34,073 bases of DNA from Hyphomicrobium sp. (GCA_002928395.1 PEQZ01000016.1:1-34073); one strand, 5' to 3'. Numbered from the stretch's first letter, positions 7,548 to 17,208 are shown. The notes: generated from the letters alone by a model not told the origin. Made by a program: numbers and translations.

Positions 7548-10096
7548 GTGGGCAACCCCACCTGCATACGTTGCGAAGCCTCTTCGGCCAGATTGAAATA
7601 ATGGCGCCCTATCGCATTGGAGAGGTCAGGCAGCACCCGCACGTAGTCGCCGATGGTCGCCGCGAGTTTCATGCGGCCCGGCTCTGCCGCGAGCGCCTCC
7701 ACATCGGCAAGGCGCGCCGTTGTGAGGAGCGACAGGATAATCCGGCGGTCCTCGGACAGGCTCGCCCCGCGCTGGCCGCTCGGCAGGCCTTCCAGGTGGC
7801 TGGAAATTGCGGAGAGCTGGTAGGCGAGCGAACGAGGATTGGCTTCGTCCAGGAGCAAGAGATCGAGCACAAGCGGCAGGCAGGGATCGAGCCGGTAGCG
7901 CGAGCGGTAAGTGATGAAGCTATCGGCAAGCTCCAGGATCAGCTGCAGCGCCGGCATCTCCTCTTCCTGGTCGGCGGGTTCAGTGAACAGCACCAGAATG
8001 GCCTCGGAGAGATTGTAGGCCCGCTCCAGCCGACGGCCCATGTCGAGAAACGACCAGCCGAAATTTCTCGTCATGTTTTCATGCATGAGGCCGTTGAAGG
8101 CAGCGACCGAAGCAAGTCCTTCTTCGAGGAGATCAAGCAGCGCGTTGGGCTCGGCGCGGCTGAGCGAGGTGATGTAGGTATCGCCCGGCCGGAAGCGAGA
8201 CAGCGTCTGCCAAGCCTCGAACGATAGCCTGTCGCGGGCCAGGCTGGCGCACCGATAGATGTCCTCGAACGTACGCTCCAACGAGCGATCGCCGCGTCGG
8301 TCGGTGACGAGGATCTTGCACAGCTGCTCGATATCGTCCTCGCGCGCAAGCTGGCGACCGCCGTCGGGCGCCGTCTCGCCGATCAGCACCTTGAGGCCGC
8401 GCCGCGCCGCATCCAGACCGCCATCGGTATCCTCGACGAGCCTTCGGCAAGCGCCGCGCAACACGCGCATCACCCAATCGGCCCGCTCGTTGTAACGTCC
8501 CAGCCAGAACAGATCGTCCGCGACACGGCTCTGAATGACGCGCTGCGAGCGCTCGACCCTGGCGGTTTCGAGCATGGGGCGCCACAGGCTGACATGCGGG
8601 CGCTGCTCGTCGTCGGAGAGCACCCAGACATCGCGCGTATGGCCTTCTGGCGCACTCATACCCACCACGGACTCGGTGTTGACTGTCATGGCGAGGCCGC
8701 CGGGCATGACCTCATAGCCGCTTTTGGTGTGCACCACGTAGAGGCGCACGGCGAAGGGCCGGCGGACAAGCTGCCCACGGTCGAAGGCCGGTGCCTCACT
8801 GAACGCGATCGCTTCCTCGGCAACGAGGCTGCTGCCGAGCAGCGAGATCTGGGCGCCGAGCGTTTGCTTCTCAGAGTCGGAAAGCAACTGTGCGGCGGTG
8901 CCAAGCGCGGCGTGCCCAGGCCGACCGGTTCCTTCCTGCGCCTTGCGGACCACGTAGCGGTCGAGATTTTCGAGCACGTGCCGTCGCATTCGAGCGTCGC
9001 CGAGCCACAGTCGGGGCGCATCGGTCAGTGCAAGCGGCTCGCCCAAGATCTCCTGTGACAAGCGTTCCAGATAGGGGCCGAGCGCGCGATTCTGCACGAC
9101 CGCCGAGCCGATAGCGTTGACCACCAGGCGCGGGTTGGAGCGGTTGACCCGGAGCAGCCCCGGTGGCCCATGGAACCCGCCAGGGTCGAGCTCCAGGGCA
9201 TCAACCAGTCGACCATCGACGCAGCGGATGATGAGGTCGATCTCCTTGAGGCCTTCGAGCGTCTTCAGATAGACTTTGTTACCCTTGGTCCTGAGATCGG
9301 CTCCCTCGACCAGGAGATACCCGAGGTAGCGCGCCAAATATGCGTGAGAGAAATAATCATCGTGGTGCGGCCCCGGTGTCAGCAGTGCGATCCGGGCGTT
9401 GTCACGGCCCGCATGCGTCGCAAGAGCCGCCTGCACGTTGTGAAAGAACGGCGCCAGCCGCAGTGCGTTGCAGCGGTTGAAGATGTCACCTGCGACGTGG
9501 GTATGAACGACACGATTGGCAACCGCGAAACCGATACCTGCCAGTGTTTCGGTGTGACTGTCGATGACCATCCAGCGGCCATCCGCGCTGCGTGCCAGAT
9601 CGGCGGCGTAGGAGCGTAACGGACCCGCTCGAGGCACGATGCCCTGACACGTCATGATGTGTGACGGATCACTAAAGACAAGCTCGGGCGGCACGAGACC
9701 GCGCCGCAAGAAGTTCGCGTCACTATAGATGTCAGCAAGCAGGGTATCGAGCAGATGCGCCCGCTGGATCAAGGCGGCCTCGAGCCAGGACCACTCCGAC
9801 ACCGAAAACACGATCGGCGCAAGATCGAGCTGCCAGCGCTGCGCGGGATGTGTGGGGTGGGAAAAAATGTCGTAGGCTATGCCGGTCTCTCGCACCCGCC
9901 GGTCGATGCGGGCCGAGCGGGCCGCCAATTCCTCCGGAGCAAGTTCCTCGAAGGCGGAAAGCAGCGGATGCCAATGCGGGCGAACCTGGTCGGCGCTTGC
10001 CAAGGCCTCGTCGAACCCGTGCGGGGAGGAGGCCCTGTAAGCATCCAGCAGCGTCGAACGGGTCTCGCCGGCAGCGGCTCTTGCAGTCTTCACCAT
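7544..10096 (-). CDS. Circularly permuted ATP-grasp / alpha-E domain fusion protein
   Basis: This 850-residue protein joins two families usually encoded as adjacent genes. Residues from about 80 to 480 match the circularly permuted type 2 ATP-grasp domain, with recognisable segments DLAPIVFSVSEW, VIDSHTETLAGIGFAVANR, LTPGPHHDDYFSHAYLAR, and FHGPPGLLRVNRS. Residues from about 520 to 840 form the helical alpha-E (DUF403) domain, beginning RVADDLFWLGRYNERADWVMR and containing NFGWSFLDMGRRLERA. ATP-grasp enzymes of this group are predicted to make amide or peptide bonds, and alpha-E proteins are their constant partners. The fusion suggests a fixed complex. Upstream lies the large DUF2126 transglutaminase after a 154 bp gap. 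Downstream is the second transglutaminase with a 4 nt overlap. Confidence 0.9.
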   Translation of the reverse strand: MVKTARAAAGETRSTLLDAYRASSPHGFDEALASADQVRPHWHPLLSAFEELAPEELAARSARIDRRVRETGIAYDIFSHPTHPAQRWQLDLAPIVFSVSEWSWLEAALIQRAHLLDTLLADIYSDANFLRRGLVPPELVFSDPSHIMTCQGIVPRAGPLRSYAADLARSADGRWMVIDSHTETLAGIGFAVANRVVHTHVAGDIFNRCNALRLAPFFHNVQAALATHAGRDNARIALLTPGPHHDDYFSHAYLARYLGYLLVEGADLRTKGNKVYLKTLEGLKEIDLIIRCVDGRLVDALELDPGGFHGPPGLLRVNRSNPRLVVNAIGSAVVQNRALGPYLERLSQEILGEPLALTDAPRLWLGDARMRRHVLENLDRYVVRKAQEGTGRPGHAALGTAAQLLSDSEKQTLGAQISLLGSSLVAEEAIAFSEAPAFDRGQLVRRPFAVRLYVVHTKSGYEVMPGGLAMTVNTESVVGMSAPEGHTRDVWVLSDDEQRPHVSLWRPMLETARVERSQRVIQSRVADDLFWLGRYNERADWVMRVLRGACRRLVEDTDGGLDAARRGLKVLIGETAPDGGRQLAREDDIEQLCKILVTDRRGDRSLERTFEDIYRCASLARDRLSFEAWQTLSRFRPGDTYITSLSRAEPNALLDLLEEGLASVAAFNGLMHENMTRNFGWSFLDMGRRLERAYNLSEAILVLFTEPADQEEEMPALQLILELADSFITYRSRYRLDPCLPLVLDLLLLDEANPRSLAYQLSAISSHLEGLPSGQRGASLSEDRRIILSLLTTARLADVEALAAEPGRMKLAATIGDYVRVLPDLSNAIGRHYFNLAEEASQRMQVGLPT

Positions 10097-10190
10097 CCGG
10101 CTCCCGTTGGTTTCTCTGTATCTCGGCGGTCTGTTGCCGCCGTTTGGTCACCCCAGAGATTATCACGTAGCCAGCTGCCCGCCGCAAGGC

Positions 10191-10220
10191 CAGTGCCGGC
10201 CAGTGCCGGCCAGTGCGGCC
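10191..10220. repeat. Three 10-bp tandem repeats in the gap upstream of the ATP-grasp/alpha-E gene
   Basis: The unit CAGTGCCGGC occurs twice exactly (10191-10200, 10201-10210) and once with changes (10211-10220). It lies in the 154 bp between the DUF2126 gene and the ATP-grasp/alpha-E gene. Its role is unknown. The units could fold into small GC hairpins in the transcript. Confidence 0.7.
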
Positions 10221-10250
10221 AATCGCCAAAAGCGACGGGCGGCCGCGAAC

Positions 10251-13200
10251 TCAGGACTGCAGCCGGAGGTCGAGGGTCATCGGGTAGTCCGGATTGCGCG
10301 GGGTGGGCCGAGCCGACATTGTCCCGGCACTGTGACCGAAATCCTCGAATCTCGCCAGGCGCCGGCCTTCGGCCTCGTAGGCGTTGACTGGGAAGGCCTC
10401 GAAATACCGCCCGCCCGGATGCGACACGTGATATCGGCAGCCGGCCAGCGAGCGTCCGGTCCAACGATCGACAATGTCGAAGGTGAGGGGCACGTGGGGC
10501 GCAATTGTCGGATGCAGCGCCGACGGAGGCCCCCAGGCGCGGAAGCGCACGCCGGCGACCTGCTCGCCGAACGTTCCGGTCGGCGAAAAGGGCACCGCCC
10601 GGCCGTTGCACGCAACCGTGAACCGGTCGTCACTCAGGCCCCGCACGGTGACCTGTACACGCTCGAGCGACGAATCGACGTAGCGCGCGGTGCCCCCGGC
10701 GACGCCTTCCTCTCCCAGCACGTGCCAGGGCTCCAACGCATGCCGGATCTCGACCTCCAGGTTTCGGCCCTCCACCTTGCCGATGAAGGGAAAGCGGAAC
10801 TCGTAGTGGGGCAGGAACCAGTCGCGCGCCACCGGAAGCCCAGCGGTCTTCAAATCGTCGATCACATCGCAGAAGTCGGCCCAGATGAAATGCGGCAGCA
10901 TGAACCGGTCATGCAGCGCAGTGCCCCAGCGGACGAGTTTGTTGCGGTAGGGCTTCTCCCAGAACCTCGCGATCAGCGCACGCAGGAGCAGCTGTTGGGC
11001 AAGGCTCATGCGCGCGTGCGGCGGCATCTCGAAAGAGCGGAACTCGACGAGGCCCAGCCGCCCGGTCGGACTGTCGGGCGAGTATAGCTTGTCGATGCAG
11101 ATTTCGGCGCGGTGGGTGTTGCCCGTCACGTCGATCAGGAGATTGCGGAAAATGCGATCGACCACCCACGGGGGCACGTGCTGTGCGCCGGGATCAGGGA
11201 TTTGCGACATCGCAATTTCGAGTTCGTATAGTGCCTCGTGGCGGCCCTCGTCCACGCGCGGAGCCTGGCTGGTCGGCCCGATGAACATGCCGGAGAACAG
11301 GTAGGACAGCGACGGATGGTTCTGCCAGTAGGTGATGAGCGAGGCCAGCAGATCCGGACGGCGCAGGAACGGGCTGTCGCCCGGCGTCATGCCGCCCATC
11401 ACGATGTGATTGCCGCCGCCCGTGCCCGAGTGCCGGCCATCGAGCATGAATTTCTCGGTGCTGAGGCGGCTCTGGTGGGCGTCCTCGTAAAGTCCCGTCG
11501 TAATCGTGACGGCCTCGTCCCAGGTTCGCGCCGGCTGGATGTTGACCTCGATGACGCCGGGGTCTGGCGTGACCTTGATGACGTTGATGCGCGGATCGGC
11601 CGGCGGCGTATAGCCCTCGATGTGGATGGGCAACCGGGTCGATCGCGACGCCTCCTCGACGGCTGCAACGAGGGCCGCGTAGTCTTCGGCATCGGCAAGC
11701 GGCGGCATGAAGACGCAGACTTGGCCGCCTCGCGGCTCCACCGTCAACGCGGTGCGAACGCTGCCCATGATACCGGTCGGCGCCGACGACAGCTCGGACT
11801 GGGCATCCAGCGTGTCCTTGCGGCGGCCCTGCATCAGCACGTTCCGCTCTGGCAATGCGGGGGCATCCGCGAAGGGATCACGCTGCACGACATGGGGGAA
11901 GTGAACCGGTGCGAGATACGGCGCCGAACCGAGCGGGAGGCGAAAACCGAGCGGCGAATCGCCAGGCAACAGAAACAGCTTCTCGCGCCGCAAGGCCCAT
12001 CGCTCCGTGACCCAACGGCGGCCGCGAGCGCGTGAATGCCAGACCTGGATGGGCAGCGCATAGCCCACGGGCGACATCAACCCGCGGTCGAACACGTCGA
12101 TCACGCGTTGGCGCTCTACCGGATCTTCGAGCTTGTTGGACTTAGGTGTCACGTTGACCGGAAGCTTCTGCTCCACGAGCAGGAAATGCGCCGTGTCTTC
12201 GTACGCGGGCATGGCGCTCTGCGCGGGCAGACCCAGGCTTTCGCACAGCGCCGACATCAGCCGGCCGGCGTCGTCGGCGGTAACGGGCTTCTGCACGGAT
12301 GCCGGAGCGATGAGGCTCGGCTCCTCCCACAGCGGCAGACCGTCGGTTCTCCAGTAGAGGGCGAACGACCAGCGGGGAAGCTGCTCGCCTGGATACCATT
12401 TGCCCTGACCGTAATGCAGCAGGCCTCCCGGCGCGAACCGCTTCTGCAATCGACGGACGAGATCGTCGGCGAAGCGGCGCTTGGTCGGTCCGACGGCTGC
12501 CGTATTCCACTCCGCGGCATCGCGGTCGTCGCTGGCGACGAACGTCGGCTCGCCGCCCATGGTCAGGCGCACGTCTCCGGCATCGAGACGGGAATCGATC
12601 GTGTGACCGGCTTCGGTGATCTCCGCCCACACCTCCTCGGTGTAGGGTTTGGTGACGCGCGGTGTCTCGCGAACACGGGTAACGGCCATATGGAAGGCGA
12701 AGCTCACTTCGGCTTTCTCGTGTGAGCCGGTGATCGGCGCGGCGCTGACAGGATGCGGCGTAGCGGCGAGCGGAATGTGGCCTTCTCCGGCCAGCAGCCC
12801 CGAGGTCGGATCGAGGCCGATCCAGCCGGCCCCCGGAACGTAGACCTCGGCCCAGGCGTGCAGATCGGTGAAGTCGTTCTCGGCGCCTGTCGGCCCATCG
12901 AGAGCCTTCACGTCGGGCGTGAGCTGGATGAGATAGCCAGAAACGAAGCGGGCCGCGAGTCCCAGGTTTCTGAGAACTTGCACCATGAGCCAGGCGCTGT
13001 CGCGGCACGATCCGGATCGCGTTGCCAGCGTCTGCTCGCAGGTCTGGACGCCGGGCTCCATGCGGATCAAATAGCGCACGTGCTTTTCGAGCGCCCGATT
13101 GAGGTCGCACAGGAAGTCGATCGTCGTCATCGCGCTGTGATCGATCGTTGCGAGAAATGCGGCGAGCATCGGCCCCTTGGGATCGGGCTCCAAATACGGC

Positions 13201-13544
13201 TGCAATTCTTTCGCCGTCTGCGCGTCGTAGGTGAATGGCCAGTCCTTGGACGCGTCGTCAATGAAGAAGTCGAAGGGGTTGACGACGGCCATGTCGGCAA
13301 CAAGATCGATCGTGACCTTGAAGTGATCCGTGGTCTCGGGCAATACGACACGAGCCAGGAAATTTCCGAAAGGGTCCTGCTGCCAGTTTATGAAGTGGAC
13401 CGCCGGTTCGATCTTCATGCTGTAGCTGAGGATGGGTGTTCGCGCATGCGGCGCAGGTCTCAGCCGGATGATCTGTGCGTTCATCCCGATTTTGCGATCG
13501 TAGGTGTAGAAGGTCTCGTGTGTCAGCGCGACGTGTAATGCCAT
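10251..13544 (-). CDS. Large transglutaminase-DUF2126 protein
   Basis: This 1097-residue protein begins with a bacterial transglutaminase N-terminal domain (HVALTHETFYTYDRK). A transglutaminase core follows, with cysteine in TRSGSCRDSAW (C180), histidine in FTDLHAWAEVY (H229) and aspartate in GLDPTSGL (D245). From about residue 300 to the end it matches DUF2126 (VRLTMGGEPTFVASDDRD, GQGKWYPGEQLPRW, LDGRHSGTGGGNHIVMGG, SYLFSGMFIGPTSQAPRVDE). DUF2126 has been suggested to be related to glutamine-synthetase-like or amidoligase folds. The length is normal for the family. It opens the - strand cluster, is divergent from the zinc-ribbon metallopeptidase, and probably has its promoter in 13545-13805. 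One candidate there is TTGTCG and TATCGC separated by 17 bp (13645 down to 13617), which is weak. Confidence 0.92.
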   Translation of the reverse strand: MALHVALTHETFYTYDRKIGMNAQIIRLRPAPHARTPILSYSMKIEPAVHFINWQQDPFGNFLARVVLPETTDHFKVTIDLVADMAVVNPFDFFIDDASKDWPFTYDAQTAKELQPYLEPDPKGPMLAAFLATIDHSAMTTIDFLCDLNRALEKHVRYLIRMEPGVQTCEQTLATRSGSCRDSAWLMVQVLRNLGLAARFVSGYLIQLTPDVKALDGPTGAENDFTDLHAWAEVYVPGAGWIGLDPTSGLLAGEGHIPLAATPHPVSAAPITGSHEKAEVSFAFHMAVTRVRETPRVTKPYTEEVWAEITEAGHTIDSRLDAGDVRLTMGGEPTFVASDDRDAAEWNTAAVGPTKRRFADDLVRRLQKRFAPGGLLHYGQGKWYPGEQLPRWSFALYWRTDGLPLWEEPSLIAPASVQKPVTADDAGRLMSALCESLGLPAQSAMPAYEDTAHFLLVEQKLPVNVTPKSNKLEDPVERQRVIDVFDRGLMSPVGYALPIQVWHSRARGRRWVTERWALRREKLFLLPGDSPLGFRLPLGSAPYLAPVHFPHVVQRDPFADAPALPERNVLMQGRRKDTLDAQSELSSAPTGIMGSVRTALTVEPRGGQVCVFMPPLADAEDYAALVAAVEEASRSTRLPIHIEGYTPPADPRINVIKVTPDPGVIEVNIQPARTWDEAVTITTGLYEDAHQSRLSTEKFMLDGRHSGTGGGNHIVMGGMTPGDSPFLRRPDLLASLITYWQNHPSLSYLFSGMFIGPTSQAPRVDEGRHEALYELEIAMSQIPDPGAQHVPPWVVDRIFRNLLIDVTGNTHRAEICIDKLYSPDSPTGRLGLVEFRSFEMPPHARMSLAQQLLLRALIARFWEKPYRNKLVRWGTALHDRFMLPHFIWADFCDVIDDLKTAGLPVARDWFLPHYEFRFPFIGKVEGRNLEVEIRHALEPWHVLGEEGVAGGTARYVDSSLERVQVTVRGLSDDRFTVACNGRAVPFSPTGTFGEQVAGVRFRAWGPPSALHPTIAPHVPLTFDIVDRWTGRSLAGCRYHVSHPGGRYFEAFPVNAYEAEGRRLARFEDFGHSAGTMSARPTPRNPDYPMTLDLRLQS

Positions 13545-13805
13545 CGAAGCCAGCCAGCCTCTTGTTGTCGGTGAGATTGCCCAACGGCGAGCCAGATCCG
13601 CCCCGCGTCAGATTGAGCGATAGTTGGGCTACGAACGTGCGACAAGCTCGAACTTGCCCGAATGCCGATCAATTTGCTGCGGTGATCAAAGGCCGGGCCT
13701 TCGTCCGGCTTTTCGGGCGACTGATGCCTCAAAACTGGTCACAATTGAATTGTCTACCTGCGCCGGCGCGCATCACGGTTCAGTACTAAGGCGAGCAACG
13801 AGACC

Positions 13806-14870
13806 ATGAAGAACTTCGCGTGCCCAAAATGCAGCAACAAGATCTACTTCGAGAACGTCGAGTGCCTAAAGTGCGGATCCGATCTCGGGTTCGACGCAAC
13901 CACGCTTCAAATGGCAGTGCTGGTGCCGGCAGCCGAGCCCCGCCGATACAAGCTGGCCGACCGCTCCGGCGGCACTGTGGAGTATTGTCAGAATGCCCGG
14001 TACGCCGCCTGCAACTGGTTGATGGTTGCCAATGACACCACGGGACTTTGCCCGGCGTGCGATCTGAACCGCACTATTCCCAATCTTGGAGAACTGGGAA
14101 ACATCGAGGCGTGGCGAGATATGGAGCAGGCCAAAAAACGTCTGGTCTATTCGCTGCTGCGACTTGGCCTGCCGCTGGTGTCGCCCGTGCAGGGCCGCGG
14201 CAAACTCGCCTTCGACTTCGTGCGCAATGCCACGACGGGGCATAAGGACGGCGTGATCACCATTGATGTCCTCGAAGCCGACGCCGTCGAGCGAGAGCGC
14301 CAACGCCAGCGCTTCGCAGAACCCTACCGCGCGCTGCTCGGCCATCTGAGACACGAAAGTGGACATTTCTACTGGGCGCTGCTGGTCGAGGATGCGGGTA
14401 TGGCAAAGACGTTTCGCAAGCTCTTCGGCGACGAGCGAGAGGATTACGACGCCGCCCTCGCACGGCACCATATGGATGGGCCGCGTCCCGACTGGGCGCA
14501 GCAGTTCGTCTCCGCCTATGCTAGCGCGCATCCATGGGAGGACTGGGCCGAGACGTGGGCGCACTACCTGCATATCGTCGACGCCGTCGATACTGCAGAG
14601 GCCGAGGGCATGGAACCGCGCAGCCAGGGTTTGAGTTTCGGTGCTCTTTGGCCGTTCCGGAGAACAGACGTCTATCGCGACGAGACCTTCGCCACGCTGA
14701 CGAGCCGTTGGATACCCCTGTCGGCGGCGTTGAACAGCCTCAGCCGATGCATGGGGCACGGAGATTTCTATCCCTTCGTCATTCCCGAGCCGGCCTACGC
14801 GAAGCTCAACTTCGTGCACGACGTCATTCGTGGCTCAGTTCGCAGTCACCACGCGTTGCGATTGCCATGA
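13806..14870 (+). CDS. Zinc-ribbon putative zinc metallopeptidase
   Basis: This 354-residue protein starts with a zinc ribbon, CPKC (C6, C9) and CLKC (C20, C23). A second cysteine set follows (C61, C69, CPAC at 82-85). The catalytic motif HESGH is at residues 183-187 (LRHESGHFYW), the HExxH signature of zincins. A conserved helix follows (PWEDWAETWAHYLHIVD). This layout matches the putative zinc-binding metallopeptidase family found in many proteobacteria. It is predicted to be cytoplasmic, as no signal peptide is visible. The ATG at 13806 has an AAGGCGAG-like ribosome site upstream. The gene is transcribed away from the transglutaminase cluster, with a shared 261 bp control region, so a functional link is plausible but inferred. 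Confidence 0.88.
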   Translation: MKNFACPKCSNKIYFENVECLKCGSDLGFDATTLQMAVLVPAAEPRRYKLADRSGGTVEYCQNARYAACNWLMVANDTTGLCPACDLNRTIPNLGELGNIEAWRDMEQAKKRLVYSLLRLGLPLVSPVQGRGKLAFDFVRNATTGHKDGVITIDVLEADAVERERQRQRFAEPYRALLGHLRHESGHFYWALLVEDAGMAKTFRKLFGDEREDYDAALARHHMDGPRPDWAQQFVSAYASAHPWEDWAETWAHYLHIVDAVDTAEAEGMEPRSQGLSFGALWPFRRTDVYRDETFATLTSRWIPLSAALNSLSRCMGHGDFYPFVIPEPAYAKLNFVHDVIRGSVRSHHALRLP

Positions 14871-15112
14871 CGTTCTGTGACTGGGATGCGATCGCTGATT
14901 TTTTTTCGGCCAAGATGGGGTTCTTGCTCGCATCTGAGCCGGTGCGACAGCTCATCATGATGTACATCGAGAAGTCGGATCGAGAATGCCACAGCGGCAT
15001 AGCGATCGGTGCGCCGGCAGCAAACTTTGGCGTGGACCTGACATTCGCGGGACGACAATCCGGCATCCGCCGAACCCTCGCCCATGGGCATTCGGAACGG
15101 CTCAGCCGTTGA
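14867..15112 (+). CDS. Possible 81-residue protein coupled to the metallopeptidase gene
   Basis: An ATG at 14867 overlaps the metallopeptidase TGA in an ATGA arrangement, and the frame stays open for 81 codons to a TGA at 15110-15112. The first half looks protein-like (CDWDAIADFFSAKMGFLL, EPVRQLIMMYIEKSD). The last 30 residues are arginine/glycine-rich and less convincing. It overlaps the end of the convergent hypothetical gene by 11 bp. I recognise no family. It could be a real small partner protein, a decayed gene, or chance. The start overlap and the helical first half are the only supports. Confidence 0.3.
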   Translation: MTFCDWDAIADFFSAKMGFLLASEPVRQLIMMYIEKSDRECHSGIAIGAPAANFGVDLTFAGRQSGIRRTLAHGHSERLSR

Positions 15113-17066
15113 TCCCCACTGCCGCCTTCACCACCCTTCGCCGGGGCCGGAATAGGCGGAGGAAGAACAAGACTAGGAACATCGCCATGACGCCAGCGGC
15201 ACCGACGGCCGTCGGGTGGCGGTCCCACATCAGCAGCGGACTCACCCTGCCATCGAGCACAAGCTGCGTGTCGGCCCAGATCGCCTTCGGATCGAAACTG
15301 CTGGAACGCAGCATCATGTCCACCGCCGCGTTCTGGTCGCGGCTCGCGATAATGGCTTCACGCACACGTTCGGAGGCGAGCACCTGCATCGTGCGCGGCG
15401 CGGCGGCAACCGCGCGCAGCACACGCTCGCGCGGCTGCTGATGAAGCCCCGACAGATAGCGTGCCAGCGTGCCGAGTTCGGTGTCGGACAGACTCTTGGC
15501 CAATGATTTGAGCTCTGCCGCTTCAAGAGCAAAGAGCGTGTCGCGGGCCTCGCGCGTTACGGTTGCAAGCCGTGTGATCGCTTGCTTGTCGTCGACCGCG
15601 AACAACCGGATGAGCGAGGCCGTGGTGAAGGCGTCGGGCGGCGACCGCTTGTGCAACTCGTGCGCGATGACCGACCCGAGGTTCGGGCCCGCGAGCGTGC
15701 TCCACTTGATGGCGGCATCGACCGATCGGGTATCGCGTGCGATCTCCATCGCTGCCGCCGGCAAAACGTTCACCGCCAGGTTGAGGCTGCCGTCGTCGAG
15801 GCGCTTCAGGACGCCGGCTTCGCGTTCGGACGGAAGCAGCAGCCCGACCACCTCGTCCAATCGCGACAGACTGGCCGGCTTGACGCCGTCGACAAAACGT
15901 CTGAAAGGCTCGTTGCGCTCGGCGATATCGAGCACCTTGGCGTGATTACGGCGGAACTCTTGCCAAATCTCGACCACCCGATCGGCGGACTTGGTGCCGA
16001 TTTCCTTGACGTGCTCGCCGATCTGCTCGGCAATGGTGACGGCCAATTCATCCTTGACCTTGGCTTTGTTGTCGGCGGCCTTCATCTCATTGGCGATGAT
16101 TGGCATGACGCCGTGGCGCAGGTCCCAGATGTCCTTGGCGATCAGCACGAGACCGACCCCGCCGGCCGCAACCGAGACGAGCCGCGACAGCACGCTGCCG
16201 ACCAGCCGAGCGCCGACCCTTTGGGCAAGACCGGCGAGCTGCCGCCGGACCAGCAGGATCGCAGCTCCGGTGATGCCGTCGCTCGACTGCCGGAGCATCG
16301 CCCCTGGCGACACGTCAACGCCGGCCTTCGAAGGATCGAGCCCGAATTCTGTGCCGGCGTCTGCTACCACCGCGCGTGAAACCGCAGTGCCGTAGCGCGG
16401 CCCGAGGAAGGCCTGCAAGCACATGAGGGCAGGACCAGCCGCATCGATACTCGCGAATTCGATGCTTTTGCCGACCGCATTGCCGACGCCGTTGGCCAGC
16501 CCCTCGATGCCCGACTTGATCGCGTCCGACCGGTAGACCCGCTCGGCGACGGCGACCGCCAGCTTTTGGGCTTGCTCTGTATCGGCAAGCGAGGACAACA
16601 GATTGGACCAACTGGTTTCCGCGCGCACTTCGGCCACTGCGAGGTCGACACGTTTGTCGATGATGTCGTCAAGGCCGCCTTTGCGCCACTCGTCGGCGAC
16701 GAGCGCCTTGTAGTCGATGGTGGACGCGCCCTTTTGCAGCGCTCTTACGGTAATGGCCTCGATAGCCACACGGAACGCAGGCTCGTCTTGAGCGCGGCAC
16801 GTGTCATAATCGGCGCGCGAGATCAGCTCACCGGCCATCGCGGGTGTCGAGGCGGTCAGTACCGGCACCAGAGGCTGAACGAGAAGCGCGGCCGTGGCCG
16901 CAAAGGTTACGATGGCATGGGTCGGGTGTCGCGGTGACGATTGGACCAGCTTGTTCAAGACGCGTCTCACTAATCTCGGGGGCCTGGGACGTGGTGGCGT
17001 GCTCGATGTCGTCGCGCGGGTCCGCCGAGCCCGCCTCGTGATTTCGCCCGGACTATAGTGCAGCAA
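15102..17066 (-). CDS. Hypothetical membrane-anchored protein with large helical extramembrane region
   Basis: I do not recognise this family. The frame gives 654 residues, but the true start may be later, for example GTG at 16970 (VRRVLNKLVQ), since the first 32 residues are arginine/proline/threonine-rich. Near the N terminus HAIVTFAATAALLVQPLVP looks like a signal or anchor, followed by ASTPAMAGE, a possible cleavage site. A central hydrophobic segment (SVAAGGVGLVLIAKDIW) and a C-terminal one (VGAAGVMAMFLVLFFLRLF followed by RPRRR) look like membrane spans. The rest is mostly alpha-helical with many alternating charged residues. It is convergent with the metallopeptidase gene and divergent from the symporter, whose start is 142 bp away. 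No function is proposed. Confidence 0.75.
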   Translation of the reverse strand: MLHYSPGEITRRARRTRATTSSTPPRPRPPRLVRRVLNKLVQSSPRHPTHAIVTFAATAALLVQPLVPVLTASTPAMAGELISRADYDTCRAQDEPAFRVAIEAITVRALQKGASTIDYKALVADEWRKGGLDDIIDKRVDLAVAEVRAETSWSNLLSSLADTEQAQKLAVAVAERVYRSDAIKSGIEGLANGVGNAVGKSIEFASIDAAGPALMCLQAFLGPRYGTAVSRAVVADAGTEFGLDPSKAGVDVSPGAMLRQSSDGITGAAILLVRRQLAGLAQRVGARLVGSVLSRLVSVAAGGVGLVLIAKDIWDLRHGVMPIIANEMKAADNKAKVKDELAVTIAEQIGEHVKEIGTKSADRVVEIWQEFRRNHAKVLDIAERNEPFRRFVDGVKPASLSRLDEVVGLLLPSEREAGVLKRLDDGSLNLAVNVLPAAAMEIARDTRSVDAAIKWSTLAGPNLGSVIAHELHKRSPPDAFTTASLIRLFAVDDKQAITRLATVTREARDTLFALEAAELKSLAKSLSDTELGTLARYLSGLHQQPRERVLRAVAAAPRTMQVLASERVREAIIASRDQNAAVDMMLRSSSFDPKAIWADTQLVLDGRVSPLLMWDRHPTAVGAAGVMAMFLVLFFLRLFRPRRRVVKAAVGING

Positions 17067-17208
17067 ATACGCGTGACCAGTGACGCGTTCGCCTCAAGTT
17101 CGAACAAAGCTTCGTGGATCGCGTGTCTGGAATAGCCACGCGCGGCAAGCGCCAATAGATTGCGCAAACAGCAATAGCCGTCCGGTAACATCCAGCGGTG
17201 GGGGCACC

